DNA of 64,000 bases from Pseudomonas sp. efr-133-TYG-5 (GCF_030209175.1 NZ_JARVSM010000007.1:248001-312000); one strand, 5' to 3'. Shown: positions 25,653 through 34,634, counted from the first letter of the stretch. The notes: generated by a model not told the origin, from the sequence alone. Program-made: numbers and translations.

Positions 25653-26354
25653 ATGTCACAGCACCTGCCCAACCTTGATCACCACCTGTTCGACGGCCCG
25701 CCCATCGCCTTGCCGCCGGGTGCGCACAAACCGCGCATCCTGCTGTTGTACGGTTCGACCCGCGAACGCTCGTTCAGCCGTTTGCTGGTGGAGGAGGCCG
25801 CGCGCCTGCTCGAGCATTTCGGCGCCGAGACGCGCCTGTTCAATCCGTCGGAACTGCCATTGCCCGATGACGTGGCGGTAGAGCATCCGAAAGTCCAGGC
25901 GTTGCGCGAGCTGGTGCTCTGGTCGGAAGGCCAGGTCTGGTGCTCGCCGGAGCGGCATGGCTCGATGTCGGCGGTGTTCAAGGCGCAGATCGACTGGATC
26001 CCGCTGGCCCTCGGCGCGGTTCGGCCGACTCAGGGCAAGACGCTGGCGGTGATGCAGGTCTGCGGGGGCTCGCAGTCGTTCAATGTGGTCAATCAATTGC
26101 GCGTGCTGGGCCGCTGGATGCGCATGTTCACCATCCCCAACCAGTCCTCGGTGCCCAAGGCCTATATGGAGTTCGACGAGGCGGGGCGGATGAAACCGTC
26201 GGCGTACTACGATCGCTTGGTCGACGTGATGGAAGAACTGGTCCGGTTCACCGTGCTGTTGCGCGACAGCCAGGCACTGCTGGTGGATCGCTACTCGGAG
26301 CGCAAGGAGAGCGCCGAGCAACTGATGGCGCGGGTCAACCAGCGCTCGCTCTGA
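25653..26354 (+). CDS. arsH: ArsH NADPH-dependent FMN oxidoreductase
   Basis: 233 residues of flavodoxin-like fold: LLLYGSTRERSFSRLL (FMN phosphate loop) and WCSPERHGSMSAVFKAQIDW. ArsH oxidises trivalent organoarsenicals to less toxic pentavalent forms. It follows arsC by 12 bases and is the last gene before a strong terminator. Confidence 0.93.
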   Translation: MSQHLPNLDHHLFDGPPIALPPGAHKPRILLLYGSTRERSFSRLLVEEAARLLEHFGAETRLFNPSELPLPDDVAVEHPKVQALRELVLWSEGQVWCSPERHGSMSAVFKAQIDWIPLALGAVRPTQGKTLAVMQVCGGSQSFNVVNQLRVLGRWMRMFTIPNQSSVPKAYMEFDEAGRMKPSAYYDRLVDVMEELVRFTVLLRDSQALLVDRYSERKESAEQLMARVNQRSL

Positions 26355-26366
26355 GGGCCACCAACC

Positions 26367-26394
26367 AGCCCGCCCGGTGACCGCCGGGCGGGCT
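26367..26394 (+). terminator. Rho-independent terminator of arsRCH
   Basis: AGCCCGCCCGG (26367-26377) pairs perfectly with CCGGGCGGGCT (26384-26394), followed by TTTTC, 13 bases after arsH. Confidence 0.9.
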
Positions 26395-26478
26395 TTTTCG
26401 TCGCCGCAGCAAGTGCTGCCGGGCGGGTGAAACTAAACGCTGGGGCCGCAGGTCACTGCTTTGGCGGGAGGTTGAGTC

Positions 26479-26562
26479 ATGTCGCCGAACCTCGAATACC
26501 GAAGACCCAAGCCGTGGCCACTCATCTCGATCGCCGCAACAACCTGTCGCTGGACAGCCTGA
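26479..26562 (+). other. Short reading frame with a strong ribosome site, overlapping the MFS start
   Basis: ATG 26479 follows GGGAGG by seven bases and reads 27 codons to TGA, ending 49 bases inside the MFS gene in another frame. It may be a regulatory upstream peptide, or the true start of the MFS gene if one base has been gained or lost between about 26479 and 26514. I cannot tell which. Confidence 0.25.
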
Positions 26563-27776
26563 ATTTCTTCCTCGCCGACGTGCGTGACGGCCTCGGCCCT
26601 TATCTGGCGATCTACCTGCTGGCGGTGCACCAGTGGCAGCCGGCGAGCATTGGCCTGGTGATGACCATTGCCGGGATCGCCGCGCTGATCACCCAGACGC
26701 CGGCGGGAGCGCTGGTCGACGCCACGCGCTACAAACGCGCTTTGATCGCGGTCGCCGCGCTGCTGGTCACCGGCAGTTGTCTGCTGTTGCCCTTCGTCAC
26801 CTCGTTCAGCCTGGTGGCGCTGACGCAAGCACTGAGCGCCGTGGCGGCGTCGATCTTCGCCCCGGCCATTTGCGCCATCACCCTGGGCATCAGCGGGCCG
26901 CGCGCCTTCACCCGGCGCACCGGGCGCAACGAAACCTTCAACCACGCCGGCAACGCCTGCGCCGCGTTGCTGGCCGGGCTGTTCGCCTGGCTGTTCGGCC
27001 CGGTGGCGGTGTTCTACCTGATGGCGGTCATGGCGCTGGGCAGCGTGATTGCGGTGTCGTTCGTTTCGGCCGAAGCCATCGATCACGATATCGCCCGCGG
27101 CCTCGACCCCACTGGCGCCGGGCAGGGCCAGCAGCCTTCGGGCATGGCCGTGCTGTTCGGCAACCGGCCGTTGCTGATGTTCGCGATTTGCTGCGCGCTG
27201 TTTCACCTGGCCAATGCCGCGATGCTGCCGCTGGTCAGTCAGAAACTGGCGCAGGCCAATTTGCACATGGCCACGCCGCTGACATCGGCGTGCATCGTCG
27301 CCGCGCAACTGGTGATGGTGCCGATTGCGCTGCTGGTGGGGGCCAAGGCCGATGTCTGGGGGCGCAAGCCGTTGCTGCTGGCCGGATTCTTGATCCTGCC
27401 GCTGCGCGGTGTGTTGTATGTGCTGTCCGACGACCCGTGGTGGCTGGTGGCGGTGCAGTTGCTCGATGGCGTCGGCGCGGGGATCTTCGGCGCACTGTTC
27501 CCGGTGGTGGTCAAAGACCTGACCCAGGGCACCGGTCACTTCAATATCAGCCTCGGTGCGCTGTCGACCGTGTTCGGTCTGGGCGCCGCGTTGAGCAACA
27601 GCCTCGCCGGGTTTGTGGTGCAAGCGGCGGGCTACAGCGCCGCGTTCCTGACCCTGGCGGCGGTCGCGGCCGCGGCGCTGCTCCTGCTGTGGCTGGCCGT
27701 GCCGGAAACCTTGCATGGCGATGCCCGGCAAGCCAGCGACCTGGCGGGCACACCGCCGTCGGCTGCGGTGCCCTGA
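26514..27776 (+). CDS. MFS transporter
   Basis: 420 residues with about 12 membrane segments; NFFLADVRDGLGPYLAIYLL opens the transporter domain and ADVWGRKPLLLAG is a motif-A-like loop. The start is unsure: GTG 26514 keeps the usual N-terminus, but the best ribosome site (GGGAGG) lies before an out-of-frame ATG at 26479. It follows the arsRCH terminator, so it is probably a separate unit. An organoarsenical-efflux role is possible from position only. Confidence 0.8.
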   Translation: MATHLDRRNNLSLDSLNFFLADVRDGLGPYLAIYLLAVHQWQPASIGLVMTIAGIAALITQTPAGALVDATRYKRALIAVAALLVTGSCLLLPFVTSFSLVALTQALSAVAASIFAPAICAITLGISGPRAFTRRTGRNETFNHAGNACAALLAGLFAWLFGPVAVFYLMAVMALGSVIAVSFVSAEAIDHDIARGLDPTGAGQGQQPSGMAVLFGNRPLLMFAICCALFHLANAAMLPLVSQKLAQANLHMATPLTSACIVAAQLVMVPIALLVGAKADVWGRKPLLLAGFLILPLRGVLYVLSDDPWWLVAVQLLDGVGAGIFGALFPVVVKDLTQGTGHFNISLGALSTVFGLGAALSNSLAGFVVQAAGYSAAFLTLAAVAAAALLLLWLAVPETLHGDARQASDLAGTPPSAAVP

Positions 27777-27777
27777 C

Positions 27778-28890
27778 TCAACCCTCGGCGGTCACGTCGA
27801 CCAGCGGAATCGGCTCGATGGCCCAGGCGCTGCTCTGACGGCGTTCGGGGCAGGGGATGGCGCACGCCTTGCGTCCGTTGAAGTCGCGGGCGAGCCGGGC
27901 TTCATCGATCTGCCAGCCCTGCCGCTCGAGTTCGCGCACGCGTTGGCGCAAGGCGATCTGCAACGCGTCGGACTTCAGCGACACCTCCTGCTGCCAGGAG
28001 TCGGGCACGCGTTCCGGGCGGACGTTTTTCAACACCGCGTGATCCTCGCGGAAAATCTTCAGATTGCTCGCGACAAAACGCCGGTCGAGCCAGCGCGAGC
28101 GCAGAAACGTGCGCCCCATCAGCCACCAGGTGCGGGTGTGGTGGGCATCCACCGGCACATGGGCGGCGACGATGTAGATCCGCCAGCCGTTGGGCAATTG
28201 CAGTTCCAGGGTGGTGCACGGCCCGGACAGATGATAGCCCGGCAAGGTCACCACGCTGATCCGTTCGGTGGCGGATTTGCGTCGCAACAGGCCGCTGCGC
28301 CGGGGCCGCTTCATCAGCATGCGCGCCTGTCCCTGCCAGTCATCGCTGGCAACGTCGAACGCGTCGATCTGCGGCTGCGCCGGGTCACCGAACGTGTTGC
28401 CATGCACGAACGGCGCGTGGGCGAAGTCCAGGCCGTTTTCGATGACCCGCTCCCAATTGGCCTGCCAGTCGAAGTGGCCGCTGACCACTCGCACGTCGGG
28501 GTTCTCGAGCCAGTCCAGCGTCGGCAGCGGCGGGCGCTCGGCCTCGGGCAGATCGCCGAGAAAGGCCCAGATCCAGCCGTAGCGTTCCTGCGTCGGGTAG
28601 GCATCGACGCGCGCCTTCGCCGGGATGCGCAACGTCGGTTGCGCGGGAATCTCCACGCAGCGGCCGTCGCCGTCGAAGCGCCAGCCATGGTAGGGACACT
28701 GCACGCTGTCGCCGACCTTGGCCCCGGCCGATAGCGAGCCGCCGCGATGCACGCAGACATCGGAGAGCAGCCGCGCCTTGCCGCTGCTGTCGCGAAAGGC
28801 CACGAACGGCTGGCCGAGCAGGCGCACGGGGCGCAGGGCATCGGTCAATTGCGCGGCGGGGAGAATCACGTACCACAGGTTCTTGAGCAT
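27778..28890 (-). CDS. Rieske-type aromatic ring-hydroxylating oxygenase, alpha subunit
   Basis: 370 residues. The Rieske [2Fe-2S] motif is CVHRGG...QCPYHGW (C-x-H, 16 residues, C-x2-H) at about residues 46-68, and the mononuclear iron site is ENGLDFAHAPFVHG. The size and sequence fit the pheophorbide-oxygenase / vanillate-demethylase class that uses a separate reductase; no reductase is nearby. ATG 28890 gives the family start MLKNLWYVI, with no strong ribosome site. It begins 92 bases after the kinase of the seven-gene operon on the same strand, so it may be transcribed with it. Its stop nearly touches the convergent MFS gene. Confidence 0.87.
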   Translation of the reverse strand: MLKNLWYVILPAAQLTDALRPVRLLGQPFVAFRDSSGKARLLSDVCVHRGGSLSAGAKVGDSVQCPYHGWRFDGDGRCVEIPAQPTLRIPAKARVDAYPTQERYGWIWAFLGDLPEAERPPLPTLDWLENPDVRVVSGHFDWQANWERVIENGLDFAHAPFVHGNTFGDPAQPQIDAFDVASDDWQGQARMLMKRPRRSGLLRRKSATERISVVTLPGYHLSGPCTTLELQLPNGWRIYIVAAHVPVDAHHTRTWWLMGRTFLRSRWLDRRFVASNLKIFREDHAVLKNVRPERVPDSWQQEVSLKSDALQIALRQRVRELERQGWQIDEARLARDFNGRKACAIPCPERRQSSAWAIEPIPLVDVTAEG

Positions 28891-28982
28891 GTGCAGCGAC
28901 CAAAAGGGCTGGGAAGGGAATGGGCCTGAAAACGCTTTGAGCGTGCACACGCCCATGCAGTTCACCCGTGCGCGACAGGCCC

Positions 28983-30374
28983 TCAGCCTGGCGGCGAGGT
29001 GGCCTGCCGGGCGGTCGGAATCGACAACGTCGCACGCAAGCCGCCGTCGGCGCGATTGGCCAGCGTAATGCGCCCGCCCAGGCGGGTGGCGATGGTGGCG
29101 ACGATGGTCAGGCCCAACCCTGCACCCTGCGCGTTGCCGCGGCTGTAGAAGCGTTCGAACAGGCGCTCGCGATCCGCTTCATCGATCCCCGGCCCCTGGT
29201 CTTCGACGCTCAAATGGCAGAAGCCGTCGGCGTGGCTCAGCTGCACGGTGATCACGCCATGCTCGGGCGAGAAGGTGGCGGCGTTGCTGATCAGGTTGTT
29301 CAGGGCGATGTCGATGGCAGCGGCATCGGCCAGCACCGGGAAGGGCTGAGCGCTGACATCGAAGGCCAGCTCCAGGTGTTTGCTCAGCAGCCACGGCGTC
29401 AATTGCACCAGGCTGTTGCGCACCGTTTCGCTGAGGTCCAGACGTTGCAGGAGCGGGGCATTGGCCTTGGGTTCGAGGCGCGCCATGGTCAGCAACTGGT
29501 TGACCAGGCGACTGGTGCGGTCGACCCCGGCGATGAGGAAGGCCAGCGACTCGCGACGCTGCTGTTCGGTGCCGGCCTCTTGCAGGTTCTGCGCGTGCAC
29601 CCGCAGCACCGCCAGCGGTGTGCGCATCTCGTGGGCGGCGTCGGCGATGAAGCGGCGCTCGCGGCCCAGCACTTCCTGAATCTGCGCGAGCATGCGGTTG
29701 AGCGCGGCTTGCATCGGTTCCAGTTCATTGGGCAGCGGCGTCAGTTGCAGCGGTTCGAGCGAGCCGCCGTGCCGCGCGCGCAATGCCGCAGCCATGTTCG
29801 TCAACGGTTTGAGGCCCCAGCCGATGGCCAGCCAGACCATCGCCGCCAGCAGCAGGCTGCCGATCACGTTGGGCCACAGCGTATGGCGAACGATGCGGTC
29901 GACCAGATCGGCGCGCACGTCATCGCGTTCGCCGACCCAGATGCGCAGGCCGTTCTGCTGGTCTTCGAGAAGGAAGGCGCGCCAGTGGCGGTTGTTCAGA
30001 TCGACCACATCGCTGAAGCCCGGCTGGGTGGGCGGCGTGCTGAAGGACGGCGCGCTGGCCGTGTGCACCAGGACGTCACCGCTCGGGTTCCACACCTGGA
30101 AAGCGATTTTGCGTTCGTACGGATGACCGTCGCCGTGCGGCACCGCCTCGCCCAACGCGGTGTTGAAGGCGCGGTACAACTCGGCGTGCTGCCGGCTCGC
30201 CAGTGGCATGCGCATCACGCCTTGCAGCATCCGCGCGTTCTGCGCCAGTTGCGCGTCGTAGACCTCGGCGATCTCGTGATTGCTGTCGTGCAGGTTGAAC
30301 ACGCTGAGCACCGCCAGGCCGGCGAGCAGCAGGCCGATAATCAGGGTCAGGGTGCGGCGGCGGATCGAACTCAT
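28983..30374 (-). CDS. QseC/PmrB-type sensor histidine kinase
   Basis: 463 residues: TM1 at residues 8-26, periplasmic sensor to about 165, TM2, HAMP, HisKA (AAHEMRTPLAVLR), HATPase (NNLISNAATFS, DQGPGI, GAGLGLTIV). Its start overlaps the regulator stop by four bases. It ends the seven-gene operon starting at 35301, so the pathway carries its own sensor. The ligand is unknown; QseC/PmrB relatives respond to iron, polyamines, peptides or catechols. Confidence 0.9.
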   Translation of the reverse strand: MSSIRRRTLTLIIGLLLAGLAVLSVFNLHDSNHEIAEVYDAQLAQNARMLQGVMRMPLASRQHAELYRAFNTALGEAVPHGDGHPYERKIAFQVWNPSGDVLVHTASAPSFSTPPTQPGFSDVVDLNNRHWRAFLLEDQQNGLRIWVGERDDVRADLVDRIVRHTLWPNVIGSLLLAAMVWLAIGWGLKPLTNMAAALRARHGGSLEPLQLTPLPNELEPMQAALNRMLAQIQEVLGRERRFIADAAHEMRTPLAVLRVHAQNLQEAGTEQQRRESLAFLIAGVDRTSRLVNQLLTMARLEPKANAPLLQRLDLSETVRNSLVQLTPWLLSKHLELAFDVSAQPFPVLADAAAIDIALNNLISNAATFSPEHGVITVQLSHADGFCHLSVEDQGPGIDEADRERLFERFYSRGNAQGAGLGLTIVATIATRLGGRITLANRADGGLRATLSIPTARQATSPPG

Positions 30375-31033
30375 CGACGTTCCTCCACCAGATAACCGAC
30401 GCCACGAATGGTGCGGATCAGCTCGGTGGAGAATTTCTTGCGCAAGTGATGGATGTGCACTTCCAGGGTGTTGCTCTCGGCTTCTTCGCTCCAGCCGTAG
30501 AGCAGTTGCATCAAGTGATCGCGGGTGATGACCCGCCCTGGCGGCGACAGCAGTTCGTGCAACAGCTGATATTCCTTGGGCGTCAGCGCCACGGGTTGAC
30601 CGTGATAGCTGACCTGCTGCGTGCCGGGGTTGAGGCTGATCCCGGCATGTTCGATCAACGCCTGGGCGCGGCCGGCGCTGCGTCGCAGCAAGGCGCGCAG
30701 GCGAGCCTTCAACTCGTTGAGGTCGAAGGGTTTGACCAGGTAGTCGTCGGCGCCGGCGTCGAGCCCGGCGATGCGGTCCTCGGTGGCGTCGCGGGCGGTG
30801 AGAATCAGCACCGGCAGGGTCGAGCCGCTGTCGCGCAAGCGCCGCAGCACTTCGAGGCCGTCCATGCGCGGCAGGCCGAGATCGAGCACCGCCAGATCAA
30901 AGGTTTCGCTGAGCAGGGCGTGCAGGGCGCTGCTGCCGTCCTTGAGCCAGTCGACGGTGTAGCCCTCGCGCCCCAGCGCCTGATGAATGCCCTCGCCGAG
31001 AGCCACGTCATCCTCGATCAGTAATAAACGCAC
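30371..31033 (-). CDS. OmpR-family response regulator (QseB/PmrA-like)
   Basis: 220 residues: receiver (DLAVLDLGLPRMDGLEVL contains the phosphorylated Asp) and winged-helix output domain (LLYGWSEEAESNTLEVHIHHLRKK, a QseB/PmrA pattern). It follows the TPR gene by 11 bases and overlaps the kinase gene. A PmrA/QseB-like direct repeat lies in front of the first gene of the operon, consistent with autoregulation. Confidence 0.9.
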   Translation of the reverse strand: MRLLLIEDDVALGEGIHQALGREGYTVDWLKDGSSALHALLSETFDLAVLDLGLPRMDGLEVLRRLRDSGSTLPVLILTARDATEDRIAGLDAGADDYLVKPFDLNELKARLRALLRRSAGRAQALIEHAGISLNPGTQQVSYHGQPVALTPKEYQLLHELLSPPGRVITRDHLMQLLYGWSEEAESNTLEVHIHHLRKKFSTELIRTIRGVGYLVEERR

Positions 31034-31044
31034 CTGGACTCCTG

Positions 31045-31689
31045 TCAGTCGAGTTTCTTGTTCACGTCCGCCAGCAACGCGGCGACTTCTTTGCGGCGCC
31101 CGGCATCGGCACTTTCCCGGCCCGGACGCGGCGCGGCCTGCAGGGCTTTTTGCAGCGCCGCCCTGGCTTCAGCGTAGCGTTTCTGACGGTAGAGGTGATC
31201 GCCCCAGAAGTACAGCGTGTCGATGCCGTCGGGATTGAGTTGCAGCGCCTGTTTGAGCAGTTGTTCGGCCTTGTCGCTGTCGCCAAAGCCGATCGGCCAG
31301 CCCGGCACCCGGTCATACAGTGCGGCGAGGCTGGTGTAGGCCGAGCCTTGCAGGGCTTTCGGGTCCAGGGTCAGCGACTTTTCCAGATCGCCCTTGGCCT
31401 GCCTGGCCTTGGCCAATGCGCCGAGCCCGCCCTCGGCTCCGGCCCAGCTGCTGGTGACGATGGCTTGCCAGATCCACGCTTCGGCCACGTCCGGGCGCTC
31501 GGCGGTGAAGTGGCTGGTTTGCGCCGCCAGTTGCTCGAACGCGGCCGGGCGCTGTTTCTCCGGGATCTGATATTGGATTTGCGCCCAGCGCTGCTGGATG
31601 CTGTCGAGGCGTTGCTGATCGGCGGCGTCCAGCGCCCAGACGCTTTGGCTGAGGACGCCGAGCAGCACGCAGGCGAAGAGTCTTTTCAT
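31045..31689 (-). CDS. Exported tetratricopeptide-repeat protein
   Basis: 214 residues: signal peptide (cut near SVWALDA) and TPR-like helices (AEQLLKQALQLNPDGIDTLYFWGDHLY; AEARAALQKALQAAP). TPR proteins are scaffolds, so it may hold periplasmic or membrane-associated partners of this pathway. Its start overlaps the SDR stop by four bases, firmly placing it in the operon. No enzyme motif is visible. Confidence 0.8.
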   Translation of the reverse strand: MKRLFACVLLGVLSQSVWALDAADQQRLDSIQQRWAQIQYQIPEKQRPAAFEQLAAQTSHFTAERPDVAEAWIWQAIVTSSWAGAEGGLGALAKARQAKGDLEKSLTLDPKALQGSAYTSLAALYDRVPGWPIGFGDSDKAEQLLKQALQLNPDGIDTLYFWGDHLYRQKRYAEARAALQKALQAAPRPGRESADAGRRKEVAALLADVNKKLD

Positions 31690-32495
31690 GATGTTGGCGG
31701 CTCGTGGTCGGTTTTTTCACTGAGGCGACGGATCAGCGGCAATTGCTTGCGCAGGCCGCGATCCACCAGGTGCGGCAGCAGGCTGTTGAGGCGCACGAAA
31801 AAGCGCTCGGGCCAGCCCAGGTACAAGTCGCGGCGATCCCCGGCGATCGCATGAACCACCGCCGACGCCACGGCTTGCGGGTCGTCGACGTTGGCCTTGA
31901 GTGCGTCGTTCAGCGCTTGCGCGGCGGCACTGTTCATCGCGGTGCGGGTGGCGCGCGGCGCCACGTAGAGCACGCTGACCCGGGTGTCGGCCAACTCGCG
32001 GCGCAAGGCTTCGGAAAACCCGCGCAGGGCGAACTTGCTCGCGCAGTAACTGGCGTAACCCGGGTAGCCGATCGAGCCATAGGTCGAGCCGACGTTGACC
32101 ACCATGGCGCTGTCGGCTTGCTTGAGCAGCGGCAGCAGCAGTTTGCTCAGGCAGATCGGCGCGCTGATGTTCACCGCGAGCATCGCGTTGATGTCGCTGT
32201 CGTCGAGCTGTTCGAGCATGGCGAAATGATTGACCCCGGCGGCGTTGATCAGCAGGTTGATGCCACCGATGCCTTCGGCGGCAGCCAGCACTTTGCGCCG
32301 GTCGCTGAGGAACGTCAGGTCGGCGGCGACCCAGCACAGGTTCTGCGGATAGCGCTCGAGCAGCGGCAGCAACGACGCCTGATGCCGCGCCACCGCCAGC
32401 ACCCGCGCGCCGGCCGCGCACAGTGCCTCGGTGATCGCCAGACCGATGCCACCGCTGGCGCCGGTCAACACCACACGGGCTTCATGCAGCTGCAT
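31686..32495 (-). CDS. Short-chain dehydrogenase/reductase
   Basis: 269 residues. Cofactor motif TGASGGIGLAI, NNAG-type motif INAAGVN, and catalytic YASYCASK (Tyr-x3-Lys) with an upstream Ser. It is expected to reduce a keto group or oxidise an alcohol with NAD(P)H. ATG 32495 is used; the gene overlaps the upstream haem-oxygenase-like gene by 14 bases and the downstream TPR gene by 4. Substrate unknown; a lipid-like pathway intermediate is inferred from the adjacent acid ligase. Confidence 0.85.
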   Translation of the reverse strand: MQLHEARVVLTGASGGIGLAITEALCAAGARVLAVARHQASLLPLLERYPQNLCWVAADLTFLSDRRKVLAAAEGIGGINLLINAAGVNHFAMLEQLDDSDINAMLAVNISAPICLSKLLLPLLKQADSAMVVNVGSTYGSIGYPGYASYCASKFALRGFSEALRRELADTRVSVLYVAPRATRTAMNSAAAQALNDALKANVDDPQAVASAVVHAIAGDRRDLYLGWPERFFVRLNSLLPHLVDRGLRKQLPLIRRLSEKTDHEPPTS

Positions 32496-33156
32496 GGTGA
32501 GCCTCCGCGTCGCGCGGCAGGCCACGGAACATATCGGTGTAGAGGCGGTAGACGACTTTCGAGGCGTGAATCACCGCTGCCTGATCGTCCGGGTCTTCGA
32601 GTCTGTTCATCAGACGGCGGTAGGTTTGCATGTGCTCGATGTCGAGCGAGCCGTGGGAGCTGAGGTAGCTGAAGGCGGTTTCCGGCAGCGCCAGACGCTC
32701 GCGAATGCTGCCCGCCGCGTGGGTGGCCAGGGCGATGCTGGTGCCTTCGAGCACGTTGACCATGCCGAACAGACCCACCGGATTACCCCGGGCGATCAGG
32801 TCGTAGAGGAAGCTCACCATCAGCTCGATCGGCAGCGACGGCTGGCCGTCACGCACCGCCTCGCGATCGCCGCCACACGCGGCAATGTCGTTGAGCACCC
32901 ACTGTTCGTGGCCGTATTCATCCTCGATGTACTCGCACACAGCCTGGCGCAGCCATTCCAGGCGCGTCGGCAGGCGGGCGCCGCAGGCCATCATCAGCGG
33001 CACGGTATGGCGCACGTGGTAGTAGGCCTGGGCGAGGAAGGCGCGATAGCTCTCCAGGCTGACCCGGCCTTGCAGGGCATCGAGAATGATCGGCAGGTTG
33101 AACAGCTCATGGCGTTCGGCATGCGTGGCTTCTTGCAGGGTGTCGAAAAAACTCAT
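32482..33156 (-). CDS. Haem-oxygenase-like (TenA/UndA-fold) putative metal-dependent oxidase
   Basis: 224 residues, all-helical, of the iron-containing redox / TenA-like superfamily. Candidate metal ligands are His in YYHVRHT (47, 50), E80-x2-H83 in EDEYGHEQW, Glu137, and D172-x2-H175 in LDIEHM, a pattern resembling haem-oxygenase-like diiron oxidases such as UndA and CADD. Such enzymes perform decarboxylation, desaturation or N-oxygenation. It overlaps the ligase gene by four bases; GAGGAG lies nine bases before the start. A thiaminase role is unlikely given the neighbours. Confidence 0.75.
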   Translation of the reverse strand: MSFFDTLQEATHAERHELFNLPIILDALQGRVSLESYRAFLAQAYYHVRHTVPLMMACGARLPTRLEWLRQAVCEYIEDEYGHEQWVLNDIAACGGDREAVRDGQPSLPIELMVSFLYDLIARGNPVGLFGMVNVLEGTSIALATHAAGSIRERLALPETAFSYLSSHGSLDIEHMQTYRRLMNRLEDPDDQAAVIHASKVVYRLYTDMFRGLPRDAEAHHAAA

Positions 33157-34634
33157 GATGCGGACTCCTCGGAAAACGTCGATTCGGTGAGTTGCGCGCG
33201 GTATAGCGCGACGATGGCGTCGCGGCGCGGGCGGCCGTTGGCAGTGAGCAGGCCATTGGCGGCGGTGAAGGGTTGCGGCAGGCGCGTCCAGTGATGCACC
33301 TGGGCGTACTCGGGCAAGGCCTCGTTGGCTTCGGCGACGGCGGCGGCCAGTTCGGCGTCGGAGCAGTCCGTACGGTGCGGCCAGAGCAGGGCGTGGTTGT
33401 GCGGCAGCGCTTCGCCGTAGACGAAGGCCTGGGCAATGTGGCGGCGCTGGGTCAGTTCCGCCTCGACCCATTCCGGGTTGACGTTGCGCCCGTAACTGGT
33501 GACGAACTGATGTTTCTTGCGGCCCTTGAGGTAGAGGAAACCTTCCGGGTCGAATTCACCGAGATCGCCGCTCGGCCACCAGGCTTCGGCATATGCCGGT
33601 TCGCCGAGATAACCGAGCAGGGTCGAGCCCTTGATCAGTACCTCGCCGTCTTCGGCCAGCCGCACCTCGACGTGGGGCAGGGGTTGGCCGACGCTGCCCG
33701 GGCGCCGCGCACCGGGGCGATTGAGGCACACCACCGAGGCGCATTCGGACAAACCGTAGCCTTCGTAGACCGGCACGCCGACCCGTTGCGCGCGGTGCAG
33801 CAGATCCTCGGCAACCCGTGCACCGCCGACGGCGGCGAAGCGCAGATTCTGCGGGTCGAACGCTTTCTGTTCGGCGGCGCTGACCAGCAGCAACAGCAAC
33901 TGCGGCACCAGGATCAGGCTCTGCGGCTGACGCCTGGCCAGGTAACCGAGCAGGCGCGGCACCTCGACGCCGCTCGCAGCGTGAATGCCGAGGGTTTTCT
34001 GGCTCGGCAGGCTCAGCATTGCCCCGGCGTACAGCGCCGCGTAGCAGCCAAGGTTCTCCAACAGGATTGCCAGCGGCAACAGCGCCACATGATGCTGCGG
34101 CGCCGTGGCGAGACTGGCTTGCTCCAGCTCGCGCGCCACGCGCAGCAGGCTGTCGGCGCTCAGGCACACCCCTTTTGGCGTGCCGGTGGTGCCGGAAGTG
34201 AAGGTCAGTTTGGCCGTGCCGGCGGGCATGCGGCTGGGGCCGCTGAAGGTGCGGCACCAGAACTCGCCGCGTTGCTCATAACCGGCGGCGAGCAGTTCCG
34301 CCGCCAGTTCCGGTTCGGCAATCACCCGCTCGGCCTGACTCTGTTCCAGGCAATGCGCGCGCTGCGCCGGGCTGAAAAATGGCGGCAGGGTCACGCAGGT
34401 GAGGCCTTCGAACAGCACCGCCAGGTCCCAGAGCATCGCTTCGACGCCGTTGTCCAGCGCCAGGGCGATCACCTGCACCTGCTCGTCGCGCAAGCGCTCC
34501 TGGCGGTAGAGCAATTCGGCGTACAGCGTGGTGTAGTCGAGCCTCAGCGTGTCGCCCCACAGCGCGATACGGTTGTCGTTGCGCCCGGCATAGCCGCGCA
34601 GGGTTTCCTGGAAGCGTTGCAGTTCAAGCGACAT
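33153..34634 (-). CDS. AMP-dependent acid ligase (acyl-CoA synthetase-like)
   Basis: 493 residues of the adenylate-forming family. Phosphate loop LTFTSGTTGTPKGV at residues 143-156, YEGYGLSECAS, then SGDLGEFDPEGFLYLKGRKK. The core is full length, resembling fatty-acyl ligases. At the C-terminus the A10 region (LLTANGRPRRDAI) has no Lys where the adenylation lysine is expected, so activity may be altered. The start overlaps the hemolysin-family gene by 11 bases. It probably activates a fatty or other carboxylic acid for the pathway. Confidence 0.85.
   Translation of the reverse strand: MSLELQRFQETLRGYAGRNDNRIALWGDTLRLDYTTLYAELLYRQERLRDEQVQVIALALDNGVEAMLWDLAVLFEGLTCVTLPPFFSPAQRAHCLEQSQAERVIAEPELAAELLAAGYEQRGEFWCRTFSGPSRMPAGTAKLTFTSGTTGTPKGVCLSADSLLRVARELEQASLATAPQHHVALLPLAILLENLGCYAALYAGAMLSLPSQKTLGIHAASGVEVPRLLGYLARRQPQSLILVPQLLLLLVSAAEQKAFDPQNLRFAAVGGARVAEDLLHRAQRVGVPVYEGYGLSECASVVCLNRPGARRPGSVGQPLPHVEVRLAEDGEVLIKGSTLLGYLGEPAYAEAWWPSGDLGEFDPEGFLYLKGRKKHQFVTSYGRNVNPEWVEAELTQRRHIAQAFVYGEALPHNHALLWPHRTDCSDAELAAAVAEANEALPEYAQVHHWTRLPQPFTAANGLLTANGRPRRDAIVALYRAQLTESTFSEESAS

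Noticed and set aside
26514..27776. Calling the MFS gene arsJ
   Set aside because: No adjacent GAPDH-type gene and a terminator separates it from arsRCH; position alone is insufficient.
32482..33156. Thiaminase/TenA role for the haem-oxygenase-like protein
   Set aside because: No thiamine genes nearby, and acidic/His metal-ligand pattern fits diiron oxidases better; kept as putative oxidase.
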